Shown here one piece after another: positions 1 through 11,629 of a stretch of DNA of 64,000 nt. The position numbers and the translations under genes were made by a program. This DNA is from Torymus aiolomorphi (taxonomy: Eukaryota > Arthropoda > Insecta > Hymenoptera > Torymidae), in the NCBI GenBank assembly GCA_036365515.1, contig CM070876.1, forward strand, positions 120,826,810 through 120,890,809, written 5' to 3'. Numbering within the stretch: the first letter of the stretch is position 1; every line of letters begins with the position of its first letter. The notes beneath the pieces are model-generated. The model was not told the DNA's origin, did not search any database, and saw only the letters and a program-made list of their open reading frames with translations.

Positions 1-76
1 AATATTAAAATTTATCATAATCGTTGATTTAACAATTTTCACCATTACAAAGCTTTGTCTTTGAGACTGCAACATA

Positions 77-290
77 CAGGGTGTGGAAAAGTATGGAAAT
101 CTATAGAAATTTCGCAGGATTAGTGAAAAAAAATAACCAAGGTCTAATCTTAGGTAATTTTTAACGAGGAATTCAATGGTGACATTGTATTTGACCTTGT
201 ATCTCATCTTTAAGGTCATTAGGACTTGGTTATTTTTTTTCACTAATCCTATGAAATTTCTATGGATTTCCATACTTTTTTCCCACCCTG
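77..290. mobile_element. Tc1/mariner-like MITE with TA duplication
   Basis: The two ends are long inverted repeats: the left arm begins CAGGGTGTGGAAAAGTATGG and the right arm is its near-perfect reverse complement ending CCCACCCTG. Both ends are flanked by TA (75-76 and 291-292), the target used by Tc1/mariner transposases. At 214 bp it has no room for a transposase, so it is a non-autonomous copy. The arms include a shared poly-A/T stretch and leave a loop of about 60 bp. Confidence 0.8.
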
Positions 291-363
291 TATACGTAAA
301 TAGTCATAAAAACAATTATGTAACTTGTACAATGACGATGAATATCTTTTTCAATCGGTTATC

Positions 364-1645
364 AAATAGTACATTACGATACAAGTGCGCGAAGTAGGCT
401 AATCATGGACGGGTGGTATTTGTCGCCCGAGCGAAGCGGGAACTACAAAAGCACAAGTACTTGATCGATTACTTCGTGCACGCGTATCTTACACTATTTT
501 TTTAACTTAATGTAGAAGTAATTTTCTACTTTTGTGCCTGTTTATATATTTTGTGCGTACAGCCCAAGTTGTGTATTGTGCGGCTCAGTGCAAGAAGTGA
601 TTACTTCGCACACTGGAATGTACAATGCGCAAATGGGGCACTTCGCACATTATAAACAGGTACGGAAGTAAAATTTTGCACACGGAGTTGAAAAATAGTG
701 CATTACGCAACAAGTGCGCAGAGTAGATGAGTCCCACACGGGCGGTATTTGTCGCCCGAGCGTAGAGAGGACGACAAAAAAGGCAAGTATGGGAAGTACC
801 TACGCGCACGCGTTGCGTATACTATTTTTCTAAACGTATGCGTAAATAGATTTTCATTGCCTATGTAGCGTACACAGAGTGTGTGTTTCCCATATTTGGT
901 ACTGGAAGAGTTTGCTGTGAGCACGGAGTGTGCAAAGGAAATACTTTGCACACTGAGAATTCAAAATGCGAGAAATATACACTTTGCACACGCTAAATAG
1001 GCATGGAAAATCGAGTTTTATGCACTGCCCTACTGAAAAATATCATCTGAAATTCTGGTCTGCGAGCTGCTAAAATTCCTTCAATGAAAAAAATCAGTTT
1101 CTGGGAATTAGGGGCCGCCTATTAGGTTACGCCACCCCCCAGATAAGTTCAAAAATCTACGTTTTGAAGCGTTTTAGCCATTTTTTACATTTTTAGAAAT
1201 TTTACACATGAGCTCTCACATGAGATCTCACGTGGAATCTCATGTTTCAAATTTCTCACGTGAAATCTCACGTGAGATCTGACGTGAGATCTCATGTTTA
1301 AAATTTCTAAAAATTAAAAAAATGGCTAAGTCGCTTCAAAATATAGATTTTTGAACTTATCTGGGTGGTGGCGTAACCTATTAGGCGACTCCTAATTCCC
1401 AGAAACTGATTTTTTATCATTAAAGGTATTTTAGCAGCTCGCGGACCAGAATTTCAGATGAGATTTTGGCGTGAGATTTTGACCTGAGATCTCACGTGAG
1501 ATTTTTCAGTAGGGTGAGTTTAGAGATAGTACATTTTGATACTAGTGCGGGAAAGCGACGGACGTTTGCGCACGCCATATGTGAAACAGCTACTTCGCGC
1601 ACGCAAAACAGGCACGAAAAGGCGAGTTTCGCACATTCCGTTAAA
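364..1645. repeat. ~330 bp tandem repeat, about 2.4 copies
   Basis: Copy 1 starts near 364, copy 2 near 693 and a shorter copy 3 near 1,522. Each begins AATAGTRCATTACG or a close variant, followed by a block containing GTATTTGTCGCCCGAGCG and several copies of a TTCGCACA/TTTGCACA motif. The third copy is separated from the second by a foldback element at 1,028-1,514 that evidently inserted into the array. No coding capacity is convincing here. Confidence 0.7.
1028..1514. mobile_element. Foldback element with E-box-rich loop
   Basis: Inverted arms run from about 1,028 and back to 1,514; the outermost match is CCCTACTGAAAAAT against its reverse complement, and long inner arms match around 1,050-1,200 and 1,310-1,465. 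The loop and the right arm hold about ten copies of a CTCACGTGAGAT-like unit, itself palindromic. No clear target duplication is visible, so the superfamily is open. It interrupts the 330 bp tandem repeat. Confidence 0.7.
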
Positions 1646-1743
1646 AAAAAATCTATTTTTGTTATTTCAAGGTATCTATTCCACTTGAATCATATAATTT
1701 CAATTACTTCTAATATATAATTAATAATAAGACAACGACTTAC

Positions 1744-1931
1744 GGCAGCTGGAAAATTGAAAGCCGTGATTATACCGACTGTGCCCAACGGGTTCCACAT
1801 TTCTAAGAGGCAATGATCTTTGCGTTCTGATGGAAAAATACTTCCTGAAAACATCCTTGATAAACCAACTGCGTAGTCACATATATCTATGTATTCTTGA
1901 ACTTCCCCTATTCCTTCAGATAAAATTTTAC
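1744..1931 (-). CDS. ALDH7A1: ALDH7A1 (antiquitin) internal exon
   Basis: This exon encodes 62 whole codons of alpha-aminoadipic semialdehyde dehydrogenase, the NAD-dependent enzyme of lysine breakdown that works in mitochondria and cytosol. The minus strand reads without stops and includes [30 protein letters not shown] and ITAFNFPAA, diagnostic of the family; the Asn in FNFP is the conserved oxyanion-hole residue of aldehyde dehydrogenases. The segment corresponds to roughly residues 100-165 of a protein of about 510-540. It is preceded by an AG acceptor (1,932-1,933) and followed by a GTAAGT donor (1,738-1,743); it enters with two bases of a split Gly codon and leaves in phase 0. The catalytic Cys and Glu lie in later exons, which must be left of the window. 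I could not find the preceding exon within the window. Codons look intact, so I take it as a live gene rather than a pseudogene. Confidence 0.9.
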
Positions 1932-1998
1932 CTGAAATATTAGAGCATTTTTAGCGCTATCTTTATAAATCTTTTAGAATGAAGATATGGGGTGTTTG

Positions 1999-2504
1999 GC
2001 TTCAGTTCTCCAAGGCCAGTAAGCGCGAGCGCCAAAACTTCTGCACTCCTTTTGAGCGCCTGCTTGTGGCATCAAAATATATCTATCAAAAAAATTTCGC
2101 ATACGTTTTAGACGTATTTTTTCGTCAGCTTTCTCGTGCTAAAATTCGTTTTTGATAATTTTCACGTTTTCACATTGAAAAGCGATAAAACGTGTTATAT
2201 CTCGAAAAGTACCTGTTTAATATTTTTTTTTTATAGTCTAGATCGAAAGATCAGGTTTTTTACGTCGAAATAGCTATTTTCCAGAAAGGACTTTTTTTGT
2301 ATTTTCGAGATATAATACGTTTGATGTCTTTTCAAGATGAAAATGTAAAAATTATGAAAAACAAATGTCCCCACGGCAAAGCTGGTGAAAAAAGACGTCG
2401 AAAACGCATGCGAAGTTTTTTGATAGGCAAATTTGATGCCGCAAGCACGCGCTCAAAAGGTGAGGTTTAGGCTCCCGCGTTTACCGACCTGGAAGAATTG
2501 AAGC
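1999..2504. mobile_element. Foldback element (family 'CTAGATCGAAAGA')
   Basis: The left arm from GCTTCAGTTCTCC is matched in reverse by the right arm ending GGAAGAATTGAAGC. Arms of about 200 bp agree with scattered differences, including the block TTTTGAGCGC and the run CTATCAAAAAA. The loop carries a CTAGATCGAAAGA motif. A half-copy of the same family sits inside copia element A at 19,083-19,388, which supports it being a mobile family. It lies just upstream, on the gene strand, of the ALDH7A1 exon, i.e. within an intron. No ORF. Confidence 0.7.
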
Positions 2505-3517
2505 GAAACGCCTCACATATTTCTCTTCACAGAGAGAATCTTAGATCGCTTAAAATAGATATGCGCTGTAATTATTTTACATGTCTAATTTTGTATAAAA
2601 GTATCAATTTATTTCGTTGTTTTGTAACAAACAAATCATGCAATTTCTGTGAACAACTAAATGTATTTGTTGCTCCAAATGCAAAGAAGTATTGCCATTC
2701 ATTTTATATACACAGTAAGTGGTTGTGAAATTTGACCTACTTATATATTAAATCGCCACCTTACTTCTTCAAAGGGTCTCCCTAATTAAGATAGGCGGTA
2801 TGTCCTTGTTCTGATTTTTGAAAATAACCAATAAGAACTTGTTTGTTTACAAAACAAAAAACCGCTACTAATTTATTGGCACGCAGTTTCCTGCATGTGG
2901 CGTACACGACCGGCTGTACGATACGCACGCACACATCCATAAGCGAAACATCAACAAAGGGCCGGCTCACCGGTGATTGTACGCGCCCGGCGAAAATTAG
3001 CGATACTCACTCTCAAGCCGCGCCTCTGACGTCACGACGTAAACACCTGTATTGTCATGCGCAAGAGAGAAGAGTAGACAGCCGACTAATACCGAGTGAC
3101 AATCCACCAACGCACCACTTTTAAAACATTGTAATTAAGAGTGCTCCACCCCTGCGGCGGAAATAGGCAATAGCCAATCAGGGACCGCGAATTTTTCTGC
3201 ACACATTACGCTTCGAATTTTTATTGAATCGGTGTAAAAATTATCGCATAATGTTCCTTGAACGTTAATACACGCGGGAAGACTCTTACATGTTAGCAAA
3301 AAATTTTGTAAACGCAATAAAAAAAATAAATAAAATTTGAGAGGTAGCGTCGTCTGCTCCGCGTGTAAGCGACTTGAAGATGCGTCTACTGCGGCTGCGC
3401 CGAGCGGGAGTAGGTTTGTTCCCTCGTCGCGTGGTTGATTCAAATACAGTTTTTTCCGTTAACGCAATATACAAATGTACGGTATTTTTAAAATAGGTAT
3501 AATATTTATTATACCAA
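2505..3517. other. Unassigned, mixed-composition stretch
   Basis: No gene is recognised. The part 2,870-3,450 is richer in GC and CpG than its surroundings and contains a palindromic TGACGTCA (3,027-3,034) and a CCAAT (3,174-3,178). A promoter or CpG-rich exon is conceivable, but nothing else supports it. Short open frames on both strands have no recognisable similarity. Confidence 0.4.
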
Positions 3518-3637
3518 ATGACAAATATGAAATATTTGTCGCGAATCTTAGTAGCACCTCTACCCTACCTTCAAATCAAGGAAAAAAGCAACTTCGTCCG
3601 CTCATAATTCCTTATTAAATATTTCATATTTGTCATT
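3518..3637. repeat. Short inverted repeat
   Basis: ATGACAAATATGAAATATTT at 3,518-3,537 is matched exactly in reverse at 3,618-3,637, with an 80 bp spacer. It could be a small MITE remnant; no target duplication is seen. Confidence 0.5.
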
Positions 3638-4084
3638 TTTATATTGTTAAAATTTTATTTTATATAGAGATACAATATACTGTATTGTATATCATTTCAG
3701 AACGTTTATTGATACTTTCAAATTTTAATTGATTTTAATGACAAGGATCTGATCACACAATAGTGTAATATCATTATTTGCATTTGTAAATGAAAATGTC
3801 AATGCGGAGAAAATATTATAATTTAATTTAGACTTTCAATTAAGTGGGATATGGAACATGGTAAATTTTTAACGATGTACAATTTCCTGGAAATGACTGA
3901 CTATAATCAAAATTATCGAAATTTTGATATAAAAAGCATTTTGAAGCGACTGAATTTTACCACGCTGACGCGACACAATTTTTTTACCGTTGACACGGTA
4001 CTTTTTTATTTAATTCACATTTAAGTATTTTCTCCGTGATAAGAACTTTTTTTAAGTATGTAGAGGAATCGAATCTGAAATAGT

Positions 4085-4335
4085 AGATTTGAGTCTAGGT
4101 GGTGCGCTTCATAGATTTTTACCTCCAGGTGTCTTGGCGCATCCAATGGGGGGTGAATGTGTTCGGGGTGACCGATAATGGAGTCTAGGTTGTGCGCTTC
4201 GCAGTTTTTTACGTCTACGTTTTTTACATCCAATGGAGGTCATTTTCCGGGTAACCGATGATGCAATCTTGGTGATGCACTCCATAGTTTTGTACGTCTA
4301 GGTGTCGTAACGCATCCAATGGGGCGTCTAGTTGT
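4085..4335. repeat. Tandem repeat, 3 units of ~82-91 bp
   Basis: Units start near 4,089, 4,181 and 4,263. Each contains a variant of TCTAGGTTGTGCGCTTC, then a TTTTTACGTCTAGGTGT block, then CGCATCCAATGGGG and a GTGACCGATAATG-like end. The copies are clearly diverged. The stretch 3,638-4,084 before it is AT-rich and shows nothing. Confidence 0.65.
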
Positions 4336-5502
4336 AATTTAAGCTATTTCATGGAATGTTCCTACACTTCGGTTCGTCAAGCAGTAGGTAAAAAAACTAA
4401 TTTTTTAGGTCTCAACTGCTAATTTCAGCAAAAATAAGGAGTATAGTTTAGGTACGTTAATGTACATGATTGACGAATGGTACCGTATCGCAAAGCTGCG
4501 AAATTGATACACATAGATAATATTTGACTATACTCAATTCAAATTAATTTGTGAAAGCCAAACGTGACGGTGGTGATTGATCAACGTATTCAACTTTGAA
4601 AATGCCTTAACTGTTGTGGTGATATCGCATTCGTCAATTTTTCATGCAAGATGAGCCTGACTGTAACTGTCTGCTCAGCATTATCGATATTTTATCAAAA
4701 TCGCAAGTATGCTCCATTCACAAATTTTTGTTTTTCTCTTCGGCACCGTGGAAATGTTATAAAAAATACAGTATTTTAAAATATCAATTAAATATTAAAT
4801 ATTAGTAAAATAATAATTTATTTATGAACTGTAACTTTGTACTTTTCTATCCCAGTACGAACGCCACAATTTATTTATTTTAGTCCGCTCCGGAGACCGA
4901 AGTTCCTTTTGCCACGGGGACGGTGGGATAGCCATCTCCTGTGCGCATAGGATGTGTGTGAGGAGAAGGTTTTTTCGTAAAGTACACTCTCAATTTACGT
5001 TTAAACAAGACCAAACACGTTATTAACTCTTATTATGCCATTGACGCTTCTCGCACGAGCACATGCAATTGCGCGCCAAAATAGCGCGTCACGCAATTGA
5101 GACTCATTAAGGTACAAGGCCGTATTATTAGACAATGTCCACGTTGACGAGACACCAGAAAGAAAACTAAATTTTGGAAATAATTATTGCTCATATTATC
5201 AAACAAAAATTATATTCATAAGCATAAGTTTTCGATGCTATAAGTATGTGAATTTGTAGGTTGTTTTGAAGCGTTTAATATTTAGGAAAAAATAATATAG
5301 AATTTACGCATAACTTTATGTAAATAGCACTCGGTTATTTGAATAGAAGTAGCAAGAGCACTGACTATTTAGCTTATATATTCCAAGGAATTTAAATGAT
5401 TCCAAAATATGTTACCTAGCTTATTTAAAAGATTAAGAGCTGTAGATTATAAATAAATGATAAGTTATCACAAACTTAATAAAGTTTATTAAATTATTTA
5501 GC
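4336..5502. other. Unassigned AT-rich stretch
   Basis: No gene or mobile element is recognised. A slightly GC-richer patch at about 4,880-5,120 contains a GCGCG-type cluster but no open frame with coding character. Confidence 0.4.
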
Positions 5503-6557
5503 TGTCTCATAATATGTACATTTGGTTTTCGGAAGTCCGTATTTGTGGTACAATATCTGACGTGTCTCATAATACGGTTCACCTTGCCTCCATTATTGAG
5601 ACACTCTTTTACACACTATTTATTGAAAAAAAACTCTTTTATTACAAACTTTCTACTCTAATAATGAAGCAATCTTCATTCCTCAGCTGTATTTTAATTT
5701 ATAAAACCTAGAAAACGGAAATAAATCTTAATTAAAAATTATAAAACATAACCTCAAAAGTCTAACATGAGTGATTTGATTCCTGCGTATAAGAGATTCC
5801 AAACCCAATGGTTCGATAGTTGATTTATGGGCTCGTAGATTTCATTGTAGGAAATAATTGGGCTCGGTGGACCACATAATTTCATATTTAATATGATTTT
5901 TTAATTTAGAACAATTAGGGTTTGCATGGATTAAATTTTCTATAATCATTAAAATAAAATGAAAAAATAAAATTATAAATAAACTAAAATAAATAAAATC
6001 ATGTCAAATATGAAATTGTGTAGTCCACCGAGTTCAATTATTTCCTACAATGAAGTCTTCCAGCCCATAAATCAGTTATCGAACAACTGGACTTGGAATC
6101 TCTTATTCGGAGGAATCAAAATCAGTCAGATTAGACTTTGAGGTTCTGTATTATGATTTGTGATGAAGGTTCTAATCAAGGTTTATATTAGTTTTCTATC
6201 TGTGATTGACCAAAGTAATGCTGAGGAATAAAGATTACTATATAATTAGTATAGAAATTTTGAAATAAAAGAGTTTTTTTTTCAATAAATAGGGTGTAAA
6301 AGAGTGTCTCATAATATGGCCACTCTCTATGAGACACGCGGACAAATCGTTTCGACCGTGTCTCATAATGCGGACGTCAAAGTAGCTACGATTTTTAATT
6401 AATTACATAATTTTAACTCTTTTTCTAAAACAAAAATATTGTTATCATTCTAGAAGCTTAAAAATAGATATATGTAAAAAAAATCCTCCTGATTTCAGTT
6501 TTAATCAATTTTAAAAATCGAAAACCTCTATTGACCCATGAAACACTGTCTCATAAT
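5503..6557. mobile_element. Foldback element in a cluster of TGTCTCATAAT motifs
   Basis: A palindrome of about 730 bp runs from 5,590 to 6,319: the left arm CCATTATTGAGACACTC matches the right arm GAGTGTCTCATAATATGG in reverse, and the arms continue inward for some 300 bp. The motif TGTCTCATAAT also occurs at 5,503, 5,563, 6,305, 6,359 and 6,547, so the same end sequence is spread around the palindrome. It may be a nested or rearranged MITE cluster. No coding capacity. Confidence 0.6.
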
Positions 6558-8425
6558 ATGGCCTTTTATCTTATCTCCTCGCAAATACGTAAGAAAGTCC
6601 GTGCTCACCATCATCGGGAGCGCAGCTTCAACTCATTCTGGCGGATCCGGAGGGACCTAGGCGCGCCCATCTCGCAACGCGCGATCGACTACGGCCGGTC
6701 TGAACAGAGATATGAGGAAATCTCACAAACTTTTCACTTTTGTAGAACTTCTAGATATCGTCCAATCAACAATATATTTTTTAATCACCAAGTCATCAAA
6801 TGTTTTTGGATGGCCCAGAAAAAATACTCCATATGTTTTTTGACCATATTAAGTATTTTTGAAAAGATATAATGATTAATGTGACGGAAAATTATGGAAA
6901 ATCAGAAAATTTATTGGGAATTTTTAAATTGCATAGAAATATTTGAAGTTCTACGTACCTGAACGAATAATTTTAGACTTTCAGACTATAATAGCATATG
7001 ACAAGAACATAAAAACTTTATTTCTTTCAGAGCCCATGGATGTGCTTTATTTCATATCGTTGTATCTAAAGGTTAAAATTTTTTACCTTTTCTTCACCAT
7101 AAATAATAGGAACTCATTTATTGACTTGAGGAGTCCTAGCGTACCTTAGATAAATTTAAAAAAATGTTTGCTTATTGTGGGGGTAAAAACAAAACAAAAT
7201 AAGTCGAATTTGAAAGATGTGCTCTGATTATTAGAGGAAATGTGTACTTTTCTTTTTATAATGCTGTTGCGAAAACTTTGTTTTCAACCTACATATTTTA
7301 AATGCACCAAAATAAAAAATAGAATGATTCGCTATAAACCATTGTTCCCGCTTCAAAAACTGTGTAAAAAAGTATCTTTAGTTCGCTAAAGCCGATCACC
7401 TTTTTTATACTGCAGTATATTGAATTTAAAACGATTAATTTATTCACTGTAATAAATACTAATTTACTATGCAGGTAAGGGCATGACTTTTCTATATGGT
7501 TACTGGAGTCTCGAGAAAAAAATTAGTAGATAATTATATATTTTCATCTATGGTTATATCTAATATTATAAGAATTATTAAAAAAGATATTTGTATGCAT
7601 GCATTTTTAATCTATAGAGGGTGAAGATGCCATTTTTAGCAATTTTAGCCTTTTTGCATATTTTTGATATCTTATATTTTTCCTACTTTAATGTCACTCT
7701 TTAGTGGTTTACCTTATTATTTTTTATGAATTTTTTATCACTTAGAAATAAAAATTAAATAATTTTGTTAATAAAATTGGCATTATAAGGTTATAATAGA
7801 TCGTCGGGTTAGAGGAAAAGGATGCTATCTCGAAGATGCGTTGAAAAACGTGCTATCTCGCTGAGATTTGGAAAACATGCTATATCGGCAATTTTTATTT
7901 CGTGAAAATTTAAGTTGGCACTTCTGGAGAAACTTTTAAAAAAAATGTTTTTTTTCAATATATTTAGTTTGATTATCAATCATAATAAATGTATAGGATA
8001 GTACTTTACTATAAACTTGACTGTCTTACTATATTGGCCTTTTTAGAATTTTAAATGAATAATAAAACTTATTGATAAATTACCATTTAAACAACATTGA
8101 AAAGAGCACAAAAATCAGTTTTGTGAGAAATAGAAAATGTTTTTATAAGAATTATAGAAAATACTTTAAAAAATAGTTTTTAAAAGTGTTTATTATAATT
8201 GTTCCAAAAAAACATTTAAGCTTTCAGTCAAGTACTTTGTAGAGAGTTGGACAGTTGTTGAGAGCAAGATTGTTTGGATAAAAATATTAAACTTTTATTA
8301 GTATTTCAACAGAGAATTTAAAGTTGTTAAAAAAGATAAAAATAATATATTTTTTCTTTGTAGCTATCGCAAGGAATAAAAGAGAAAAGTACAAGTTCTC
8401 AGAATTACAATTCAAATCTCTGTAT
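6558..8425. other. Unassigned, mostly AT-rich
   Basis: A GC-rich island lies at about 6,585-6,715, with an open frame that has no recognisable similarity. At 7,825-7,895 the phrase GTGCTATCTCG recurs three times at about 30 bp spacing. The rest is AT-rich without visible features. Confidence 0.4.
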
Positions 8426-8690
8426 CACCTAATTCTCTTGCTTTTATAAAACTCGAAGCTCAAAGTTGGCTGAGAAGTTGAGTTCTCATGTCAACTGCCA
8501 TTTCAATAGCAGCAGGCGGTACAAAGTTTCTTAAAAACTACGCTTTCGCATCTATTTCTCTGATATCACCTAATCCTCTAGCCTTTACAAAATGCGAAGC
8601 TCAAAGTTTGCCAAGTTAACTACCCTAACGTAACAGCATCTGATACTAAGTTTTTTCACAAAACACACTTATGCATCCATTTGCTCTTGT
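8426..8690. repeat. Tandem duplication, 2 x ~130 bp
   Basis: Two adjacent copies share a CACCTAATYCTCTWGCYTTTA block followed by AARCTCGAAGCTCAAAGTT or a variant and an AACTACGCTTTCGCATC-like end. The copies are diverged. Confidence 0.5.
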
Positions 8691-9079
8691 TTTTTTGACA
8701 AATTATTATTACATTATTAAATTTGTGCTAAAATTTACCTTTAGCCTTCTATTACACATTCTAAAGCTGGAATTCGTTTCATTATTTTGGTATCCACATA
8801 TTTCTTTTTCATAATATTTTATTAAAGACTGCAAGGTTACTAAATCTAATAATCATACTACTGCATCACAATCAGCTAGCAAATTAAAATGTTGGTTGCA
8901 GAGTCAAAAAGTAGTCATGACAGTAATTTATATTATGGTTTCATGTACTGTATATTCACAGAACAAATGGCTCCTCTGAAATATTTGGCGCCCCTCATCA
9001 TAAGCCAATCATTAATTACATTATTTTCAACACTCGGATTCATTGAAGTTTTCACTAGAAACCACTTGAATTAATAACC

Positions 9080-9295
9080 TATCAGACACATCTTGCAAAA
9101 TTAAAAACAAAAGTTTATGAACTAAGAATCATTGGGAGAAAAAAGCTTTCTCGATATTCTTTTATAGTAGAAAATATAAAACATCTTAATTTCATAACTC
9201 ATGATTGCCACACATCTTGTAAAATTAAAAACAATCAGTTTATGAACTAAGAATTACCGATAATAAAAGCTTTCTCAACATTCTTGTATACTTTT
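9080..9295. repeat. Tandem duplication, 2 x ~130 bp
   Basis: The blocks CTTGCAAAATTAAAAACA, TTTATGAACTAAGAAT and AAAGCTTTCTC occur in the same order twice (first copy about 9,092-9,160, second about 9,217-9,290). No ORF. Confidence 0.55.
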
Positions 9296-9796
9296 TCAAA
9301 TAATTATCTGAATCTTGTGTAGAAAAATATTTACTGAGAAATCCTCTGAAACATTTTGGCCTTTCCCACCGTGAGAAAATTATAAAATTAGATTAACTGA
9401 GCACTTTTATTCGTTGAAATTTTCACAACAATAACACATCATTTTTGCTATTTTAATGTTCATTTGGCATAATCTTTTAATTGGTGTTTAAGTAAATATG
9501 TATAAGAGCACAGCATTAATATCGACTGTTTCTTGAAGTATAGACAAAAAATGCTTTTTTTAAACCAAGGCTCTAACGTTTGACCAATATTTTAAATTCT
9601 GATTTTAAGTAGAGGTTCTAAATTTGTTATAAACCCTTCATTTAACACATTATACCACTACTTTATTTTATTTATTATACAAAACATTTTATTATATCTG
9701 ATCTGAAAACTGGCACTGACTTCACTATAATTATATTATATTAATGAACACGGATCAGTTTTTAAGAATACAATAAAATTAAAGAAATGATTCAGT

Positions 9797-9902
9797 CAAT
9801 TCTGACGAGATCTGTTGGGAGCAAGCATAAAATTTCGACTACACCAACACCTTTGTAGTTTTGAATTTTTATGCTTGCTCCCAACGGATCTCGTCAGAAT
9901 TG
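9797..9902. other. Near-perfect 106 nt hairpin
   Basis: The arms 9,797-9,836 and 9,863-9,902 pair along about 38 positions with a single T/C difference that would still form a G:U pair in RNA; an inner GACTAC/GTAGT stem extends it into the loop. The core word is TTGGGAGCAAGCATAAA. AATTAAAGAAA/TTTCTTTAATT outside the stem lengthens the symmetry. It could be a hairpin RNA precursor or a very short young MITE. Strand of any transcript is unknown. Confidence 0.6.
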
Positions 9903-10844
9903 TTTCTTTAATTACTTATAATATAGGCAATAGGGAGTACAATCGTGAATACAATTAACCACACACTGGAATACAATAAAATATTTGTATCGGGCTGAGC
10001 TTATTCCATAAGTCTTCAAAAAAATCCACCACCTTGAATATGATCTTCAACTAGATAGATGATCTATGAAAATCGCAATTACCTTATTTTATTTTGAAGA
10101 ATTAACTTCAAAACATAATACTTTTTCATACTTTTTAAACAATACTGTCTAAAAAATCTTAGTTGCTAGTTCCTAGCAGCTCTTGTCACATTTTGAGAAT
10201 AGATTCAATCTTATAATACACATTGGATCTATTATTTCTACATTCTTATGCATTGTCGAAATTTGTTACATTCATGATCAGTGTACTGAAAAAATATCTT
10301 TTTTCGTATTTTTATAAAAATGTATTGTAACGGGCGCCGATATAAGTTATGAGAATCACGAATACTGCGTTGCGAGATTCAAATCTCGCGCGCTTGTATA
10401 TATCATGAGTGATAGCGCGCCACGCGGCGCGCGATTGAGGCAGACGGAGAAGAAGACGAAGCCGCCGCGCCGCTACCAATGCGATGCCGCGGCCATGTTG
10501 ATTCTCGCAGTGACACGCGAAGGTAGTCCCGCGTGCCCGTGTCCCGCGAAGGTAGTCCCACGTGCCCGTGTCGTTGTTCGTGTTTGAAGTGAGTGAAAGA
10601 GAGAGTGTGCCGCGCCTCCACCGCTGCAACCGTGACCGCCAGAGCGCAGCCACCAATAGCGAGAGAACGTGAGAGGGAGAGAGATAACCTATCCTAGAAG
10701 GACGGGGACAGTGAGGCTTGCTCCACCCCCGCCCTTCCTTGCAGCGGGAGCGCACGTGCAACAGGAGAGGAGCGTGAGAGATAGCGGCTATGGCTGGCCA
10801 ACCCGCGGGCGTAAGTCCACCTTCATTATATGCGCGTCCCTCTT

Positions 10845-11465
10845 GTCATCGGGTGATCTGAATGCGAACATGTTATCGACAGCTCAGGATGCGATTTTTA
10901 TTAGGGACCTTGCGTGCGAACTTAACCTCAAGTTAGTAGAACATGGCGCGACCAACCACGTCAGAGACTTTTACACGTGGATAGATGTAATTTTTATTGA
11001 CGATGATAACGTAGTGCTGGACGCAGATAACCTCATGGCGACCTTTTCAAATAGCCACAACATAATTGATGTTGTAATCGATTTTCCGTCAGCGAATCCC
11101 CCAGTTTTAAACAGCTTCATGTACCGAGGTTTTAGATCTATTAGATCAAAGGAGCTTTTCCCCTGTTTCCTCCTTGATTGGAACATCTTAGCCAGAATAT
11201 TATGGGCCTTGTCGATCAGTTTGCGCCGTTGAAGCAGTTCAAAACTCTAAAGAAAGATCTTCCAGCTTGGGTGGATGCTGATCTCAGGGATCTCTATAAG
11301 CAACGTGACGCAGTGTCTAAACGGTACAAGCGTATCCGGAACAGTGCTCTATGGGAGGAGTTTCAGTCCCTTGCCGCGATGGCAGAGCAGTGTATGCAAC
11401 ATGCGAAAGAGGCATTCGTCCAAAACAGACTATTTGATGCCATGGAGAGTAACAAAAATGTTTGA
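10845..11465 (+). pseudogene. LINE ORF2 fragment: endonuclease end and linker
   Basis: The frame through 11,175 reads GDLNANML, a conserved motif of the apurinic-type endonuclease that nicks target DNA, followed by a TWIDVIF segment like the one in the second LINE. A frameshift near 11,178 moves the reading to another frame (11,178-11,465) that encodes a basic, helical linker (LPAWVDADLRDLYKQRDAV) normally preceding the reverse transcriptase. A stop follows at 11,463. The first half of the endonuclease is missing because of 5' truncation. Confidence 0.7.
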
Positions 11466-11629
11466 ATGAACTTAGGAGCCTTGGCTTGCTATCAAAACCT
11501 AACGATCAGCTGCATGGCTTTACTCCGGGCGAGTTGAACACCCAGTTCGCTGGGGTTTCAGTTTCTCACTCTGAGCGTGAGGCAGATTTGGATGAGATTT
11601 TGTTGAACGCTGTTGGATTGCATACCTTT

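Noticed and set aside
2782..3443. Short frames in the CpG-richer block as first exons of ALDH7A1
   Set aside because: No residue pattern of the ALDH7A1 N-terminus and no fitting splice donor could be found.
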